From assembly GCA_025964775.1 (NCBI GenBank), contig JAOPYE010000040.1, positions 310,001-374,000 of the forward strand: 64,000 bases of DNA, read 5' to 3'. The translations under genes were made by a program, and so were the position numbers. This stretch comes from Marmoricola sp. (GTDB lineage Bacteria; Actinomycetota; Actinomycetes; Propionibacteriales; Nocardioidaceae). The notes beneath the pieces are model-generated. The model was not told the DNA's origin. It saw only the letters and a program-made list of their open reading frames with translations, and did not search any database. Below are positions 39,265-48,637 of the stretch, one piece after another. The first letter of the stretch is position 1. Every line of letters begins with the position of its first letter.

Positions 39265-41727
39265 ATGAGCATGCAGTTCCCGATCCCCGGTCTCCCGTCC
39301 GTCGAGGCCGCCGAGCCCGCGAAGAAGGGCCGTCGTCCGAGCCGGGACGAGCTGCTGTCCGGGCTCAACGAGCCGCAGCGCGCCGCGGTCGTGCACGAGG
39401 GTGCGCCGCTGCTCGTCGTCGCGGGTGCCGGCTCCGGCAAGACCCGGGTGCTGACCCGGCGGATCGCCTGGCTGATCTCCGAGCGCAACGCCCACCCCGG
39501 GTCGGTGCTGGCGATCACCTTCACCAACAAGGCTGCGGCCGAGATGCGCGAGCGGGTCGAGGAGCTGGTCGGCGGCCGGGCGCGGATCATGTGGGTCAGC
39601 ACGTTCCACTCGGCATGCGTGCGGATCCTGCGCAAGGAGATCACTCAGTTCAACAAGATGGGGATCGGCTTCAAGTCGAACTTCACGATCTACGACGCCG
39701 CGGACTCCAAGCGGCTGATGACCCTGGTCTGCCGCGACCTGGACCTGGACGTCAAGCGGTACCAGCCGCGCGCGATCCTGAACTGGATCTCGAACGCCAA
39801 GAACGAGCTCCAGGACGCCGAGGACGCCACGAAGGACGCACGCAACGGCCAGGAGGAGACCTACGCCGAGGCGTACCGGATCTACCAGGAGCGGCTGCGG
39901 CAGGCCAACGCGCTCGACTTCGACGACCTGCTGATGATGACCGTGCACCTCTTCCGGGCCTTCCCCGACGTGCGGGAGAACTGGCGCCGACGTTTCCGGC
40001 ACGTGCTCGTCGACGAGTACCAGGACACCAACCACGCCCAGTACGCCCTGATCCACGAGCTCTGCGGCAACAGCATGGAGGAGGCTGAAGGCGTCCCGGG
40101 GGCCGAGTTGATGGTGGTCGGTGACGCGGACCAGTCGATCTACGCGTTCCGCGGCGCCAACATCCGCAACATCATGGACTTCGAGGAGGACTTCCCGAAC
40201 GCCGAGACGATCCTGCTGGAGCAGAACTACCGCTCGACCCAGACGATCCTCACGGCCGCGAACTCGGTGATCGGCCACAACGAGGGACGAAAGCCGAAGA
40301 AGCTGTGGAGCGACGCCGGTGACGGCGCCAAGATCATCGGGTACGTCGGCGACGACGAGCGCGACGAGGCGCGGTTCGTCGCCGAGGAGATCGACAAGCT
40401 CTCCGACTCCGGCCTCGCCCGCGCCGGTGACGTGGCGGTGTTCTACCGGACCAACGCGCAGTCGCGGGTCTTCGAGGAAGTCTTCATCCGGGTCGGGATG
40501 CCCTACAAGGTCGTCGGGGGAGTGCGCTTCTACGAGCGCCGTGAGGTTCGCGATGCGCTTGCCTACCTGCGCACCCTGGCCAACCCGTCGGACATGGTCT
40601 CGCTGCGCCGGATCCTGAACACCCCCAAGCGCGGGATCGGCGACCGCGCTGAGGCCTGCGTCGACGCGTTCGCGACCCGGGAACGGATCACGTTCTGGGA
40701 AGCGCTGCGCCGGGCCGCCGAGGCGCCGGGCATCGCCAGTCGGTCGCTGAACGCGATCAACGCGTTCGTCGAGATCATCGAGCAGCTCCAGTCGATGGTC
40801 GAGGCCGGCGAGCGCATCGACGTGATCCTGGAAGCGACCCTGACCCGCAGCGGCTACCTCAAGGAGCTGGAGGAGTCCGACGACCCGCAGGACGAGACCC
40901 GCGTGGAGAACCTCGCCGAGCTCGTGGCGGTCGCGCGCGAGTTCGCGGACGACCCGTTGCTCGGCCCGAGCGCGGACCCGGCCGACGCTCTGTCTGATCA
41001 AGGGCAGGTCGACGCCCCGGCTCCCGGCCTGACCGACTTCCTCGAGCGGGTCGCGCTGGTCGCCGACTCCGACCAGATCCCCGACGCCCCTGACGGCGAA
41101 GACTCTCCAGGTGTCGTCACGATGATGACGCTGCACACCGCCAAGGGGCTGGAGTTCCCGGTTGTCTTCCTCACCGGCCTCGAGGACGGCGTCTTCCCGC
41201 ACCTGCGCTCGCTGGGCGACAAGCCCGAGCTCGAGGAGGAGCGCCGGCTGGCGTACGTCGGGGTGACCCGTGCCCGCGAACGCCTCTACGTCTCACGTGC
41301 CGTCGTCCGCTCGGCGTGGGGAGCACCGGCGCACAACCCGGCGTCGCGTTTCCTCGACGAGCTCCCGGTCGACCTGATCGACTGGAAGCGCACCGCGGCC
41401 GAGCAGACCAGCTGGGTGCGTCAGGACTATGGGTCGTCCGGATCAGGCGCCCGCGTCGGGACCGACAGCCTCACCGGCCGCGGGCGTCAGCAGATGGCCT
41501 CGCGGTTCTCCAGCGCGACGGCGAGCGCGGACGCGTCGAAGAAGGCGATGGCCGGACGCGACGTACCGAACCTGGACCCGGGCGACCGGGTCCAGCACGA
41601 CACCTTCGGCCTGGGCACGGTGATCAGCGTCGAGGGAGCCGCCGACAAGGCCGTGGCGAGCATCGACTTCGGCAGTGAGGGCGTCAAGCGGCTGCTGCTG
41701 CGCTACGCGCCGGTGGAGAAGCTCTGA
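39265..41727 (+). CDS. pcrA: ATP-dependent DNA helicase PcrA (UvrD/Rep family)
   Basis: Superfamily 1A 3'->5' helicase of 820 residues for nucleotide excision repair and replication restart. Walker A is AGAGSGKT (53-60), followed by AITFTNKAAAEMRERV (motif Ia), VLVDEYQDTN (motif II, about 246-255), GDADQSIYAFRGA (motif III), and TLHTAKGLEFPVVFLTGLEDGVFPH and RLAYVGVTRARERLY (motifs V and VI). The C-terminal Tudor-like domain (DPGDRVQHDTFGLGTVI) is the RNA-polymerase-interacting region of PcrA-type enzymes. Start ATG 39265. Confidence 0.95.
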   Translation: MSMQFPIPGLPSVEAAEPAKKGRRPSRDELLSGLNEPQRAAVVHEGAPLLVVAGAGSGKTRVLTRRIAWLISERNAHPGSVLAITFTNKAAAEMRERVEELVGGRARIMWVSTFHSACVRILRKEITQFNKMGIGFKSNFTIYDAADSKRLMTLVCRDLDLDVKRYQPRAILNWISNAKNELQDAEDATKDARNGQEETYAEAYRIYQERLRQANALDFDDLLMMTVHLFRAFPDVRENWRRRFRHVLVDEYQDTNHAQYALIHELCGNSMEEAEGVPGAELMVVGDADQSIYAFRGANIRNIMDFEEDFPNAETILLEQNYRSTQTILTAANSVIGHNEGRKPKKLWSDAGDGAKIIGYVGDDERDEARFVAEEIDKLSDSGLARAGDVAVFYRTNAQSRVFEEVFIRVGMPYKVVGGVRFYERREVRDALAYLRTLANPSDMVSLRRILNTPKRGIGDRAEACVDAFATRERITFWEALRRAAEAPGIASRSLNAINAFVEIIEQLQSMVEAGERIDVILEATLTRSGYLKELEESDDPQDETRVENLAELVAVAREFADDPLLGPSADPADALSDQGQVDAPAPGLTDFLERVALVADSDQIPDAPDGEDSPGVVTMMTLHTAKGLEFPVVFLTGLEDGVFPHLRSLGDKPELEEERRLAYVGVTRARERLYVSRAVVRSAWGAPAHNPASRFLDELPVDLIDWKRTAAEQTSWVRQDYGSSGSGARVGTDSLTGRGRQQMASRFSSATASADASKKAMAGRDVPNLDPGDRVQHDTFGLGTVISVEGAADKAVASIDFGSEGVKRLLLRYAPVEKL

Positions 41728-41920
41728 AGGTCCGCGGGGGTGACCCGACAGGCGCCGCCGCCGTCCAGACCCCCTTGCGCCATCGGCTTACCGCGTCGCT
41801 GCGACTTCGGTGCGGTGCCCGACCTGGTCTCGCAGCGCCGCGCTGCGCTTGATGCTGGCCGCAGCGGCGGCCTGCCCGTCGGCGGCGCCTGACGGGTCAC
41901 GGGAGCCCGTCGCGGACGAG

Positions 41921-42820
41921 TTACGGCGTGACGCCGTGGAGGAGGAACTCCGGGTACGGGTCCACCGGGGCGCCGCCACCGGGGCGGACCTCGATGTGCA
42001 CGTGCGGGCCGGTCGTGTTGCCGGTGCTGCCGATCCGGCCGATCTGCGCGCTCTGGATGACGTGCTGTCCGACGGTGACGTCGATCTCGGACTGGTGGGC
42101 GTACCAGATCTGGGTGCCGTCAGGGAGCGTCTCGACGGTCTTGTTGCCGTACGAGCCGTCGTACCCGGTGAAGGTGATCACGCCGTCAGCGATGGCGAAG
42201 ATCGGCGTACCCGTCGGGGCTGCGAAGTCCAGTCCGGTGTGCAGGTGCGACCACAGGCCGCTGGACTGACCGAAGCGGGCCGTCAGCACGTAGCCGACCG
42301 TCGGCAGCACCCAGAGGTTCTTCGCGATCTCGTCGGCACGCTTCTGGGCATCGGCGGCGAGCGACTGCAAGGTGGAGTTCCGCTCGGCCGACTGCTCGTC
42401 GACAGTGGCCTGGAGGCTCCTGGCGGTCGCGACCTTGAGTGCCTGGCGCTCGGAGTCGCGGCTGATCGCCAGCGAGCGGGCGTCGTTGCCGGTGAAGGTG
42501 AAGGCGTCGGTACCGCTGAAATTGTCCGACCCTGCCGAGAGCTGCAGGCCGGTGCCGTTGAGGTTGCCCGGACCCATCCCGATCGCTCCGCCGGCGGCGG
42601 CGATGATCGCGACCGCACCGATGAGGCTCGGGACCGCGGGGATCTTGCGGAAGACGTTGGTCTGGGTCTTGTGGCGGGTCGCCTTCCGGCGTCCGCCGGC
42701 GGAGCGGGTGCCGCCGACCGGGGTCGCGTCACCTGCAGCCCGGTGTGGACTGCGGTGTTCTGCCCGGTGGTTGCCCAAAGCTGTCCTTACGTCGTGCCCA
42801 GAACCGTTCCCCCGGAACAT
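41921..42820 (-). CDS. M23-family peptidoglycan endopeptidase-like membrane protein
   Basis: Cell-wall peptidase-like protein of 299 residues. A basic N-terminus leads to one transmembrane segment (about 65-85, SLIGAVAIIAAAGGAIGM). A helical region with likely coiled coil follows (about 120-160, SERQALKVATARSLQATVDEQ). The C-terminal LytM/M23 domain has zinc-ligand motif HLHTGLDFAAP and the catalytic HVHIEVR. Predicted to cleave or bind peptide crosslinks in the wall. I choose ATG 42820; the open frame extends to 42940. No c-di-AMP riboswitch was recognised upstream. The 193-bp gap to pcrA holds only a weak hairpin (41891-41911). Confidence 0.87.
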   Translation of the reverse strand: MFRGNGSGHDVRTALGNHRAEHRSPHRAAGDATPVGGTRSAGGRRKATRHKTQTNVFRKIPAVPSLIGAVAIIAAAGGAIGMGPGNLNGTGLQLSAGSDNFSGTDAFTFTGNDARSLAISRDSERQALKVATARSLQATVDEQSAERNSTLQSLAADAQKRADEIAKNLWVLPTVGYVLTARFGQSSGLWSHLHTGLDFAAPTGTPIFAIADGVITFTGYDGSYGNKTVETLPDGTQIWYAHQSEIDVTVGQHVIQSAQIGRIGSTGNTTGPHVHIEVRPGGGAPVDPYPEFLLHGVTP

Positions 42821-42966
42821 GCCCTGTGGTGTGAGTCGTGCGTATTGACCGCCAAACCATAACGGAACGATCACGGCCGGGTGAAATCCGGAACTAGACC
42901 ATTCTTCGAGACACAACGAGACACCGTGCCGATTGGTCACCCTAGCGGTCGGGATAGCCTCGGACC

Positions 42967-43356
42967 ATGTTGCGCATCGTTGTCGCCAAGCCCGGTCTGG
43001 ACGGACATGACCGCGGCGCGAAAGTGGTTGCCCGGGCCCTGCGCGACGCCGGCCACGAGGTCATCTACACCGGGCTGCACCAGACCCCGGAGCAGATCGT
43101 GGAGACAGCGATCCAGGAGGACGCCGACCTGATCGGGCTCTCGGTCCTCTCCGGTGCCCATATGACCCAATTCCGCCGCCTGGTCGAGCTCCTGGCCGAG
43201 CGGGACTCCAGTGACATCGTGGTTTTCGGCGGGGGCATCGTCCCCGACGAGGACCTCCCGGTGCTCGCCGAGCTGGGGGTGGCCAAGATCTTCACCCCGG
43301 GGGCCACGACCACCGAGATCACCGACTGGGTCAGCGAGCAGTTTCCCGACGGCTGA
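42967..43356 (+). CDS. Stand-alone B12-binding protein (methylmalonyl-CoA mutase small-domain type)
   Basis: Protein of 129 residues consisting only of the cobalamin-binding domain of acyl-CoA mutases. It has the signature LDGHDRGAKV (the DxHxxG histidine that replaces the lower ligand of B12), GLSVLSGAH and FGGGIVPDED. It resembles the C-terminal third of methylmalonyl-CoA mutase and the small subunit of two-subunit mutases such as isobutyryl-CoA mutase. The large subunit is not in the window. It sits directly before sucCD, whose product feeds the same succinyl-CoA pool. Start ATG 42967. Confidence 0.85.
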   Translation: MLRIVVAKPGLDGHDRGAKVVARALRDAGHEVIYTGLHQTPEQIVETAIQEDADLIGLSVLSGAHMTQFRRLVELLAERDSSDIVVFGGGIVPDEDLPVLAELGVAKIFTPGATTTEITDWVSEQFPDG

Positions 43357-43521
43357 TCCCGGGCGCGAGGCCTGGGTCACACCCCTTGTCCACGCACGGA
43401 CCCTGAATCGCGACCCCGGAGTCAACGGGTTTATGGTCGGCGGTGCGTCTTGATCATGCTGAATCCCCCAGGGATCAGAGATCGGCCGCCCAACCAAGCA
43501 TCTAGAGACAGGTGAACCCCC

Positions 43522-44688
43522 GTGGACCTGATGGAGTACCAGGCGAAGGAACTCTTCGCCAAGCACGGCGTGGCCACGACCCTCGGGGTCGTCGTCGAGA
43601 CCGCCGAAGACGCCAGGGCGGCTGCTGAGCAGCTCGGCGGAGTCACCGTCGTCAAGGCCCAGGTCAAGGCCGGCGGTCGCGGCAAGGCCGGCGGCGTCAA
43701 GCTCGCGAAGACGCCCGACGAGGCGTTCGAGCACGCGTCGGCCATCCTCGGCATGGAGATCAAGGGCCTCACGGTCAACCGCGTCCTGATCACCCCGGCC
43801 ACGCCGCCGGTGGAGGAGTACTACTTCTCCTTCCTGCTGGACCGCTCGAACCGCTCCTACCTCTGCATCGCGAGCGTCGAGGGTGGTGTCGAGATCGAGG
43901 AGGTCGCGAAGACCAACCCCGAGGCTGTCCGGCAGATCCCGATCAACGCGCTCGTCGGCGTCGACGCCGCCAAGGCCGCCGAGATCGTCGACGACGCCAA
44001 GTTCCCGGCTGCGCTGCGCGACCAGGCCATCGAGATGGTCCAGAAGCTGTGGGAGGTCTTCGTCGAGGAGGACGCCACCCTCGTCGAGGTGAACCCGCTG
44101 GCTCGCCTGGAGGGCGACCGGCTCGAGGCGCTGGACGGCAAGGTCTCCCTGGACGACAACGCCTCCGAGGTTCGCCACGAGGACCACGAGGAGTTCGTGA
44201 TCCGCGACGAGGCCGACCCGCTCGAGGCGAAGGCCAAGGACCTGGGCCTGAACTACGTCAAGCTCGACGGCGAGATCGGCATCATCGGAAACGGTGCCGG
44301 CCTGGTCATGTCGACCCTCGACGTCGTCGCGTACGCCGGCGAGAACCACGGCGGCGTGAAGCCGGCCAACTTCCTGGACATCGGCGGCGGCGCCAACGCC
44401 CAGGTGATGGCCAACGGCCTGGACGTGATCCTCAACGACCCGCAGGTCAAGGCGGTGTTCGTGAACGTGTTCGGTGGCATCACCGCGTGTGACGAGGTCG
44501 CCAACGGCATCGTCGGCGCGCTGGAGATCCTCGGGGACGGCGCGAGCAAGCCCCTGGTGGTCCGGCTCGACGGCAACAACGTCGAGGAGGGTCGTCGCAT
44601 CCTCAACGAGGCGAACCACCCGCTGGTGACCCTCGTCGCGACCATGGACGGTGCGGCCGACAAGGTCGCCGAGCTGGCGAACGCTTGA
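43522..44688 (+). CDS. sucC: Succinyl-CoA ligase, beta subunit
   Basis: ADP/GDP-forming succinyl-CoA synthetase beta subunit of the TCA cycle, 388 residues. The N-terminal ATP-grasp domain begins [17 protein letters not shown] and includes [20 protein letters not shown]. The C-terminal CoA-ligase domain contains [21 protein letters not shown] and [16 protein letters not shown]. Start GTG 43522 after AGGTGAACC. sucD follows 17 bp later on the same strand, so the subunits are made together. Confidence 0.96.
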   Translation: MDLMEYQAKELFAKHGVATTLGVVVETAEDARAAAEQLGGVTVVKAQVKAGGRGKAGGVKLAKTPDEAFEHASAILGMEIKGLTVNRVLITPATPPVEEYYFSFLLDRSNRSYLCIASVEGGVEIEEVAKTNPEAVRQIPINALVGVDAAKAAEIVDDAKFPAALRDQAIEMVQKLWEVFVEEDATLVEVNPLARLEGDRLEALDGKVSLDDNASEVRHEDHEEFVIRDEADPLEAKAKDLGLNYVKLDGEIGIIGNGAGLVMSTLDVVAYAGENHGGVKPANFLDIGGGANAQVMANGLDVILNDPQVKAVFVNVFGGITACDEVANGIVGALEILGDGASKPLVVRLDGNNVEEGRRILNEANHPLVTLVATMDGAADKVAELANA

Positions 44689-44705
44689 TAGGGGACTGAA
44701 CACAC

Positions 44706-45587
44706 ATGGCGATCTACCTGAACTCAGACAGCAAGATCATCGTCCAGGGCATGACCGGCGGGATGGGTGCCAAGCACACCACCCTGATGGTTGAGTCCGG
44801 CGCTGACATCGTGGGCGGCGTCAACGCCCGCAAGGCCGGTACGACGGTCAACCTCGGTGGCAAGGACCTCCCGGTCTTCGCCGACGTCGCGCAGGCGATG
44901 AAGGAGACCGGCGCCAACGTGTCGGTCGCGTTCGTCCCGCCGGCCTTCACCAAGGACGCGTGCATCGAGGCGATCGACGCCGAGATCCCGCTGCTCGTGG
45001 TCATCACCGAGGGTGTCCCGGTCCAGGACTCGGCCGAGGTCTGGGCCTACCTGGATGGCAAGTCCACCCGGATGATCGGGCCGAACTGTCCCGGCATCAT
45101 CAGCCCCGGACTGTCGCTCGCCGGCATCACCCCGCACACCATCGCGGGCGCCGGTCCGATCGGCCTGGTCTCCAAGTCGGGCACGCTGACCTACCAGATG
45201 ATGCACGAGCTGCGTGACTTCGGCTTCACCACCGCCATCGGCATCGGTGGCGACCCGGTCATCGGCACCACGCACATCGACGCGCTCGAGGCGTTCGAGA
45301 ACGACCCCGACACCAAGGCGATCGTGATGATCGGCGAGATCGGTGGCGACGCCGAGGAGCGCGCGGCGGCGTACATCAAGGACCACGTGACCAAGCCGGT
45401 CGTCGGCTACGTCGCCGGCTTCACGGCACCCGAGGGCAAGACCATGGGCCACGCCGGCGCCATCGTGTCGGGCTCCTCGGGCACCGCGCAGGCGAAGAAG
45501 GAAGCCCTCGAGGCTGCCGGGGTGCGGGTCGGCAAGACGCCGTCCGAGACCGCGGAGCTGATGCGGGCCATCCTCAAGGAACTGTGA
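44706..45587 (+). CDS. sucD: Succinyl-CoA ligase, alpha subunit
   Basis: Alpha subunit of succinyl-CoA synthetase, 293 residues. The N-terminal CoA-binding Rossmann domain has [11 protein letters not shown] and [19 protein letters not shown]. The active-site phosphohistidine is in the [17 protein letters not shown] segment. It partners with SucC encoded immediately upstream. A strong terminator follows 15 bp after the stop. Confidence 0.96.
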   Translation: MAIYLNSDSKIIVQGMTGGMGAKHTTLMVESGADIVGGVNARKAGTTVNLGGKDLPVFADVAQAMKETGANVSVAFVPPAFTKDACIEAIDAEIPLLVVITEGVPVQDSAEVWAYLDGKSTRMIGPNCPGIISPGLSLAGITPHTIAGAGPIGLVSKSGTLTYQMMHELRDFGFTTAIGIGGDPVIGTTHIDALEAFENDPDTKAIVMIGEIGGDAEERAAAYIKDHVTKPVVGYVAGFTAPEGKTMGHAGAIVSGSSGTAQAKKEALEAAGVRVGKTPSETAELMRAILKEL

Positions 45588-45602
45588 GTCCCTGACTCGG
45601 TA

Positions 45603-45630
45603 GAAGGCCCCCGGTTCGCCGGGGGCCTTC
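45603..45630. terminator. Hairpin terminator after sucCD
   Basis: Perfect 12-bp arms GAAGGCCCCCGG (45603-45614) and CCGGGGGCCTTC (45619-45630) with a stable TTCG tetraloop. Confidence 0.88.
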
Positions 45631-45663
45631 GCAATTCCCGGTCCGGTCGGTGAGTGCCGCAGC

Positions 45664-45861
45664 CTAGAATCTGCCGTTGCCGAGGTTCCGTGCGGAGGGC
45701 GACGAGTACCCGGAGACCTTACCCTCGGTGATCTCCACCCGCCGCTGGATGTCGTCGGCGCTGCGCACCACGCCGTTGCTCCCGCGGCGCCGGTGGTCGA
45801 GCCACCACGCCCAGGCGAGTACGACGGCGAGCACGCCGCCGGTGACAAGCCAGAACATCAT
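45664..45861 (-). CDS. Small single-helix membrane protein
   Basis: Protein of 65 residues with one N-terminal transmembrane helix (about 2-21, MFWLVTGGVLAVVLAWAWWL) followed by a basic stop-transfer HRRRG and a polar cytoplasmic tail (VRSADDIQRRVEITEGKVSGY). Third codon positions are almost all G/C, which supports a real gene. Function unknown. It lies 15 bp downstream of the DUF2834-like gene on the same strand and is probably cotranscribed with it. Confidence 0.65.
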   Translation of the reverse strand: MMFWLVTGGVLAVVLAWAWWLDHRRRGSNGVVRSADDIQRRVEITEGKVSGYSSPSARNLGNGRF

Positions 45862-45876
45862 GCTTCGAGCATGCCC

Positions 45877-46365
45877 TTATGTCGTCGCGTTCACAAGGCC
45901 GTCGGCAGCGAGTCGGCGCTGGCGCTCAACGGTGGCGGCGTAGAAGGCCCAGCCGAACGTGAACGAGGCGAACAGGGTCGCCACGAAGTACAGCCACGGC
46001 CGGTTGATGCCCCGTCGGCGGCCGTCGACGATTGTGACCAGAGGCAGGAGTAGCACGTTCGCGATCGAGAAGTCGATGCCGGCCGAGCCCGCCGCCGGGT
46101 TGGCGAACATCAGCTTCAGGTACTGCTGCCAGCTGCCGTTGCCGACGAACGGGTTGGTGAAGAAGCCGTGCGTGTTCTGGACGACGAACGCGATGTTGAA
46201 CGACCAGCCGGCGAGGATCGAGGTGACCCCGACGACGTACAGGCCGATCTCCAGGGTGGACAGCGCCGGGCCAGAAGGCGGGCGTCGGAAGATCGCCGGG
46301 TTGAGCCGGACGATGAACCAGATCGTGCCGAGGCCGAGCAGTGCATGCACGATGAGCGAGAACAT
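45877..46365 (-). CDS. DUF2834-like multi-pass membrane protein
   Basis: Protein of 162 residues with about four hydrophobic helices (FSLIVHALLGLGTIWFIV, LEIGLYVVGVTSILAGW, IDFSIANVLLLPLVTI, WLYFVATLFASFTFGWAFY). The spacing and the central NTHGFFTNPFVG loop resemble DUF2834 proteins, whose role is unknown. It is divergent from the TetR gene at 46428; a 22-bp dyad between them also occurs in front of the FAD oxidoreductase, so the TetR probably controls it. Confidence 0.75.
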   Translation of the reverse strand: MFSLIVHALLGLGTIWFIVRLNPAIFRRPPSGPALSTLEIGLYVVGVTSILAGWSFNIAFVVQNTHGFFTNPFVGNGSWQQYLKLMFANPAAGSAGIDFSIANVLLLPLVTIVDGRRRGINRPWLYFVATLFASFTFGWAFYAATVERQRRLAADGLVNATT

Positions 46366-46390
46366 GGGGCCACCGTCGTCGTGCTTCCAT

Positions 46391-46412
46391 GTTTTGTCAA
46401 TGGTGACAGAAC
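46391..46412. promoter_or_regulatory. 22-bp inverted repeat, probable TetR operator 1
   Basis: GTTTTGTCA (46391-46399), ATGG spacer, TGACAGAAC (46404-46412). An imperfect palindrome in the divergent promoter of the DUF2834-like and TetR genes. It matches the site at 47021-47042 at 16 of 22 positions, including both half-site cores GTCA and TGAC. Confidence 0.72.
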
Positions 46413-46427
46413 CGCTACCGTCGAGCC

Positions 46428-47036
46428 ATGGCCCGCAACCCGCAGACCGTCCGCAGCGAGCGCACCCGTGTCGCGCTGCGCCGTGCCGCGACGGACCTCT
46501 TTGCGGCGCAGGGCGTCGAGGCCACGTCGGCCGAGCAGATCGCGGAGGCCGCCGGCGTCACACTGCGCACGTTCTACCGGCACTTCCCGTCCAAGCACGA
46601 CCTCCTGTTCGCCGACTACGACACCGGCCTGCAGTGGTTCCGCAAGGCACTGGTCGCCCGTCCGGTCGACGAACCCGTGGTCGAGTCCGTCCGGGCCGCC
46701 ATCTTCGCCTTCCCGTACGACGTCCAGGCGCTGAACCAGGTGGCGGCGTTCCGGGCCACCGAACTCGATCCGGACCGGATCGTCGGCCACCTCCGCCAGG
46801 TAGAGGCGGATCTCGCCGACGCGATCGTCGAGCACCTCGAGCGCCGCACCGAGGCGTCCCACCGGCTCGACGTGGTCGTCACGGCGCGGGTGCTCGCCGC
46901 AGCGGTGTTCGGTGCGATGGAGGTTTGGATGCAGCGCGAGGAGCGCTCCATGGCCGATCTGGCAGAGCTCAGCCACGCGACGCTGACGGCCCTGGAACGC
47001 GGCCTCGATGATCGAGGCATGTTTCGTCACTATTGA
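46428..47036 (+). CDS. TetR family transcriptional regulator
   Basis: Regulator of 202 residues. The helix-turn-helix (about 12-58) reads RVALRRAATDLFAAQGVEATS, then AEQIAEAAGVTLRTFYRHFPSKHDLL. The C-terminal ligand domain is helical and its effector unknown. Two similar 22-bp dyads flank the gene, one in its own divergent promoter and one overlapping its stop just ahead of the FAD oxidoreductase. This suggests autoregulation and control of both neighbours. Start ATG 46428. Confidence 0.9.
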   Translation: MARNPQTVRSERTRVALRRAATDLFAAQGVEATSAEQIAEAAGVTLRTFYRHFPSKHDLLFADYDTGLQWFRKALVARPVDEPVVESVRAAIFAFPYDVQALNQVAAFRATELDPDRIVGHLRQVEADLADAIVEHLERRTEASHRLDVVVTARVLAAAVFGAMEVWMQREERSMADLAELSHATLTALERGLDDRGMFRHY

Positions 47037-47042
47037 CGAAAC
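47021..47042. promoter_or_regulatory. 22-bp inverted repeat, probable TetR operator 2
   Basis: GTTTCGTCA (47021-47029), CTAT spacer, TGACGAAAC (47034-47042): a perfect 9-bp dyad. It overlaps the last codons and stop of the TetR gene and lies 26 bp before the ATG of the FAD oxidoreductase, so it can sit on that gene's own promoter. Confidence 0.75.
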
Positions 47043-47068
47043 CTCGATTCGAGTGCCAGCCTCTGGGC

Positions 47069-48637
47069 ATGCCTGACTACGACGCCATCGTCATCGGAGC
47101 CGGTCACAACGGCCTCACCGCAGCGCTGCTGCTCCAGCGCGCAGGCTTGCGCACAGTCCTGCTGGAGGCCAAGCGGTACGCCGGCGGGATGTCCTCGACC
47201 GTCGAGCTCTTCGACGGCTACCGGTTCGAGATCGCCGGTTCGGTACAGCTGCCGACCTCGGCCGTGGTCAGCAAGGAGCTCGGCCTCGACACGCTGCCGC
47301 AGGTCGACCTCGAGGTGATGTCGGTGTCGATCATCGACGACGGTGTCGCGCCGCTGATCTACTACACCGACCTCGAGGCCGCGGCGAACCACATGATGGA
47401 GGTCCACGGCGTCGAAGTGCTGATGGGCATGGCCGAGATGGCCGGCTGGAGCGCCGCGCCGACGCGCGCGCTGGGCCGCTTCGAGGAAGGCACCCTGCCG
47501 AAGACGATCGATGAGATGTACGCGTGCGCGACCACCGACGCCGAGCGCGCCAGCATCACCGAGATGCTCTTCGGCAGCGCCAGCGACGTCCTCGATCGCT
47601 ACCTGCCGGACAAGAAGAAGCACGCCGCCCTGCGCGGGATGCTCGCCTTCCTGGCCGTGAACTCGACCTACCGCGGTCCGGAGAGCCCCGGAAGCGCGGC
47701 CGGGCTGGCCTTCGGGATGGCCGTCCCCGATGAGAACACGGTGCTGACCAAGAAGCTCCGCGGCGGGATCGGCGTCCTGACCCAGCACCTCGAGCAGCAG
47801 TACGCGGAAGCGGGCGGCGAGCTGCGCCTGGATTCCACGGTCGCCGAGATCACCGTCGTGGACGCCCAGGTCACCGGGGTGGTCCTCGACGGTGGCGACC
47901 GGCTGGCGGCCACCACGGTCGTCTCAGCCGTCGCACCCGACCTGACGCTCAATTCGCTGGTGACGGCCGGAGCGGTGGCTGACCACCTGCGCACCCGGCT
48001 GTCCCGGATCGACCATCGCGGGTCCTACGTGCAGATGCACTTCGCGCTGGACGGGGTCCCGGAGTTCGTGGCGCCGTACGAGTTCCTCAACGACCCGAAG
48101 ATGCAGAGCGCGATCGGCTTCTTCGCCACGCCCGAGGAGCTCCAGCGGCAGTTCGAGGACTCGCGTCGCGGCATCGTTCCGGCCGAGCCGGCGATCGCGT
48201 TCCAGATCCCGTCGGCCTCCGACCCCGACCTCGCCCCGCCCGGCAAGGCAGCCGCCTCCGCCTTCGCGCTGTGGTTCCCGGTGGAGGAGGACCCGAGCCA
48301 GTACGCACGCCTGAAGGCCGAGATGGGCCAGCGGGTGATCGACCGGATCACCCGGTTCGCCCCGAACTTCGAGAGCCTGATCCTCAAGCACACGACGTTC
48401 ACGCCGAAGCACATGGGCACGATGTTCGGCGCCCCCGGCGGTGACTACTGCCACGGCCTGATCCACCCCGACCTGCTCGGCCCTTACCGTCCCGGCCCGC
48501 TCGGGTACCTCGACCAGCCGCACGGGATCGCCGGGCTCTACCTCGGCAGCGCGGGCTGCTACGGCGGCCCCGGCATCACCTTCATCCCGGGCTACAACGC
48601 AGCCCAGGCGGTTCTGAAGGATCGCCACGTCGATTGA
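47069..48637 (+). CDS. Phytoene desaturase-like NAD(P)/FAD-dependent oxidoreductase
   Basis: Flavoprotein of 522 residues in the phytoene desaturase/PDRC1-like group. The N-terminal dinucleotide-binding motif DAIVIGAGHNGLTAALLLQRAG (GxGxxG) is followed by a conserved LLEAKRYAGGMSST. The C-terminus ends with the FAD-binding LYLGSAGCYGGPGITFIPGYNAA. The substrate is not clear; this subgroup is not adjacent to carotenoid genes here. I choose ATG 47069; a TTG at 47033 would put the operator inside the gene. It is probably repressed by the TetR encoded upstream. Its TGA stop lies inside a dispersed repeat. Confidence 0.86.
   Translation: MPDYDAIVIGAGHNGLTAALLLQRAGLRTVLLEAKRYAGGMSSTVELFDGYRFEIAGSVQLPTSAVVSKELGLDTLPQVDLEVMSVSIIDDGVAPLIYYTDLEAAANHMMEVHGVEVLMGMAEMAGWSAAPTRALGRFEEGTLPKTIDEMYACATTDAERASITEMLFGSASDVLDRYLPDKKKHAALRGMLAFLAVNSTYRGPESPGSAAGLAFGMAVPDENTVLTKKLRGGIGVLTQHLEQQYAEAGGELRLDSTVAEITVVDAQVTGVVLDGGDRLAATTVVSAVAPDLTLNSLVTAGAVADHLRTRLSRIDHRGSYVQMHFALDGVPEFVAPYEFLNDPKMQSAIGFFATPEELQRQFEDSRRGIVPAEPAIAFQIPSASDPDLAPPGKAAASAFALWFPVEEDPSQYARLKAEMGQRVIDRITRFAPNFESLILKHTTFTPKHMGTMFGAPGGDYCHGLIHPDLLGPYRPGPLGYLDQPHGIAGLYLGSAGCYGGPGITFIPGYNAAQAVLKDRHVD

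Noticed and set aside
38926..41202. A 758-codon minus-strand frame
   Set aside because: Antisense of pcrA and the DUF4234 gene; no recognisable protein features.
42821..42966. Possible c-di-AMP riboswitch before the M23 peptidase
   Set aside because: Such riboswitches often precede actinobacterial wall-hydrolase genes, but I could not find the conserved elements in this short leader.
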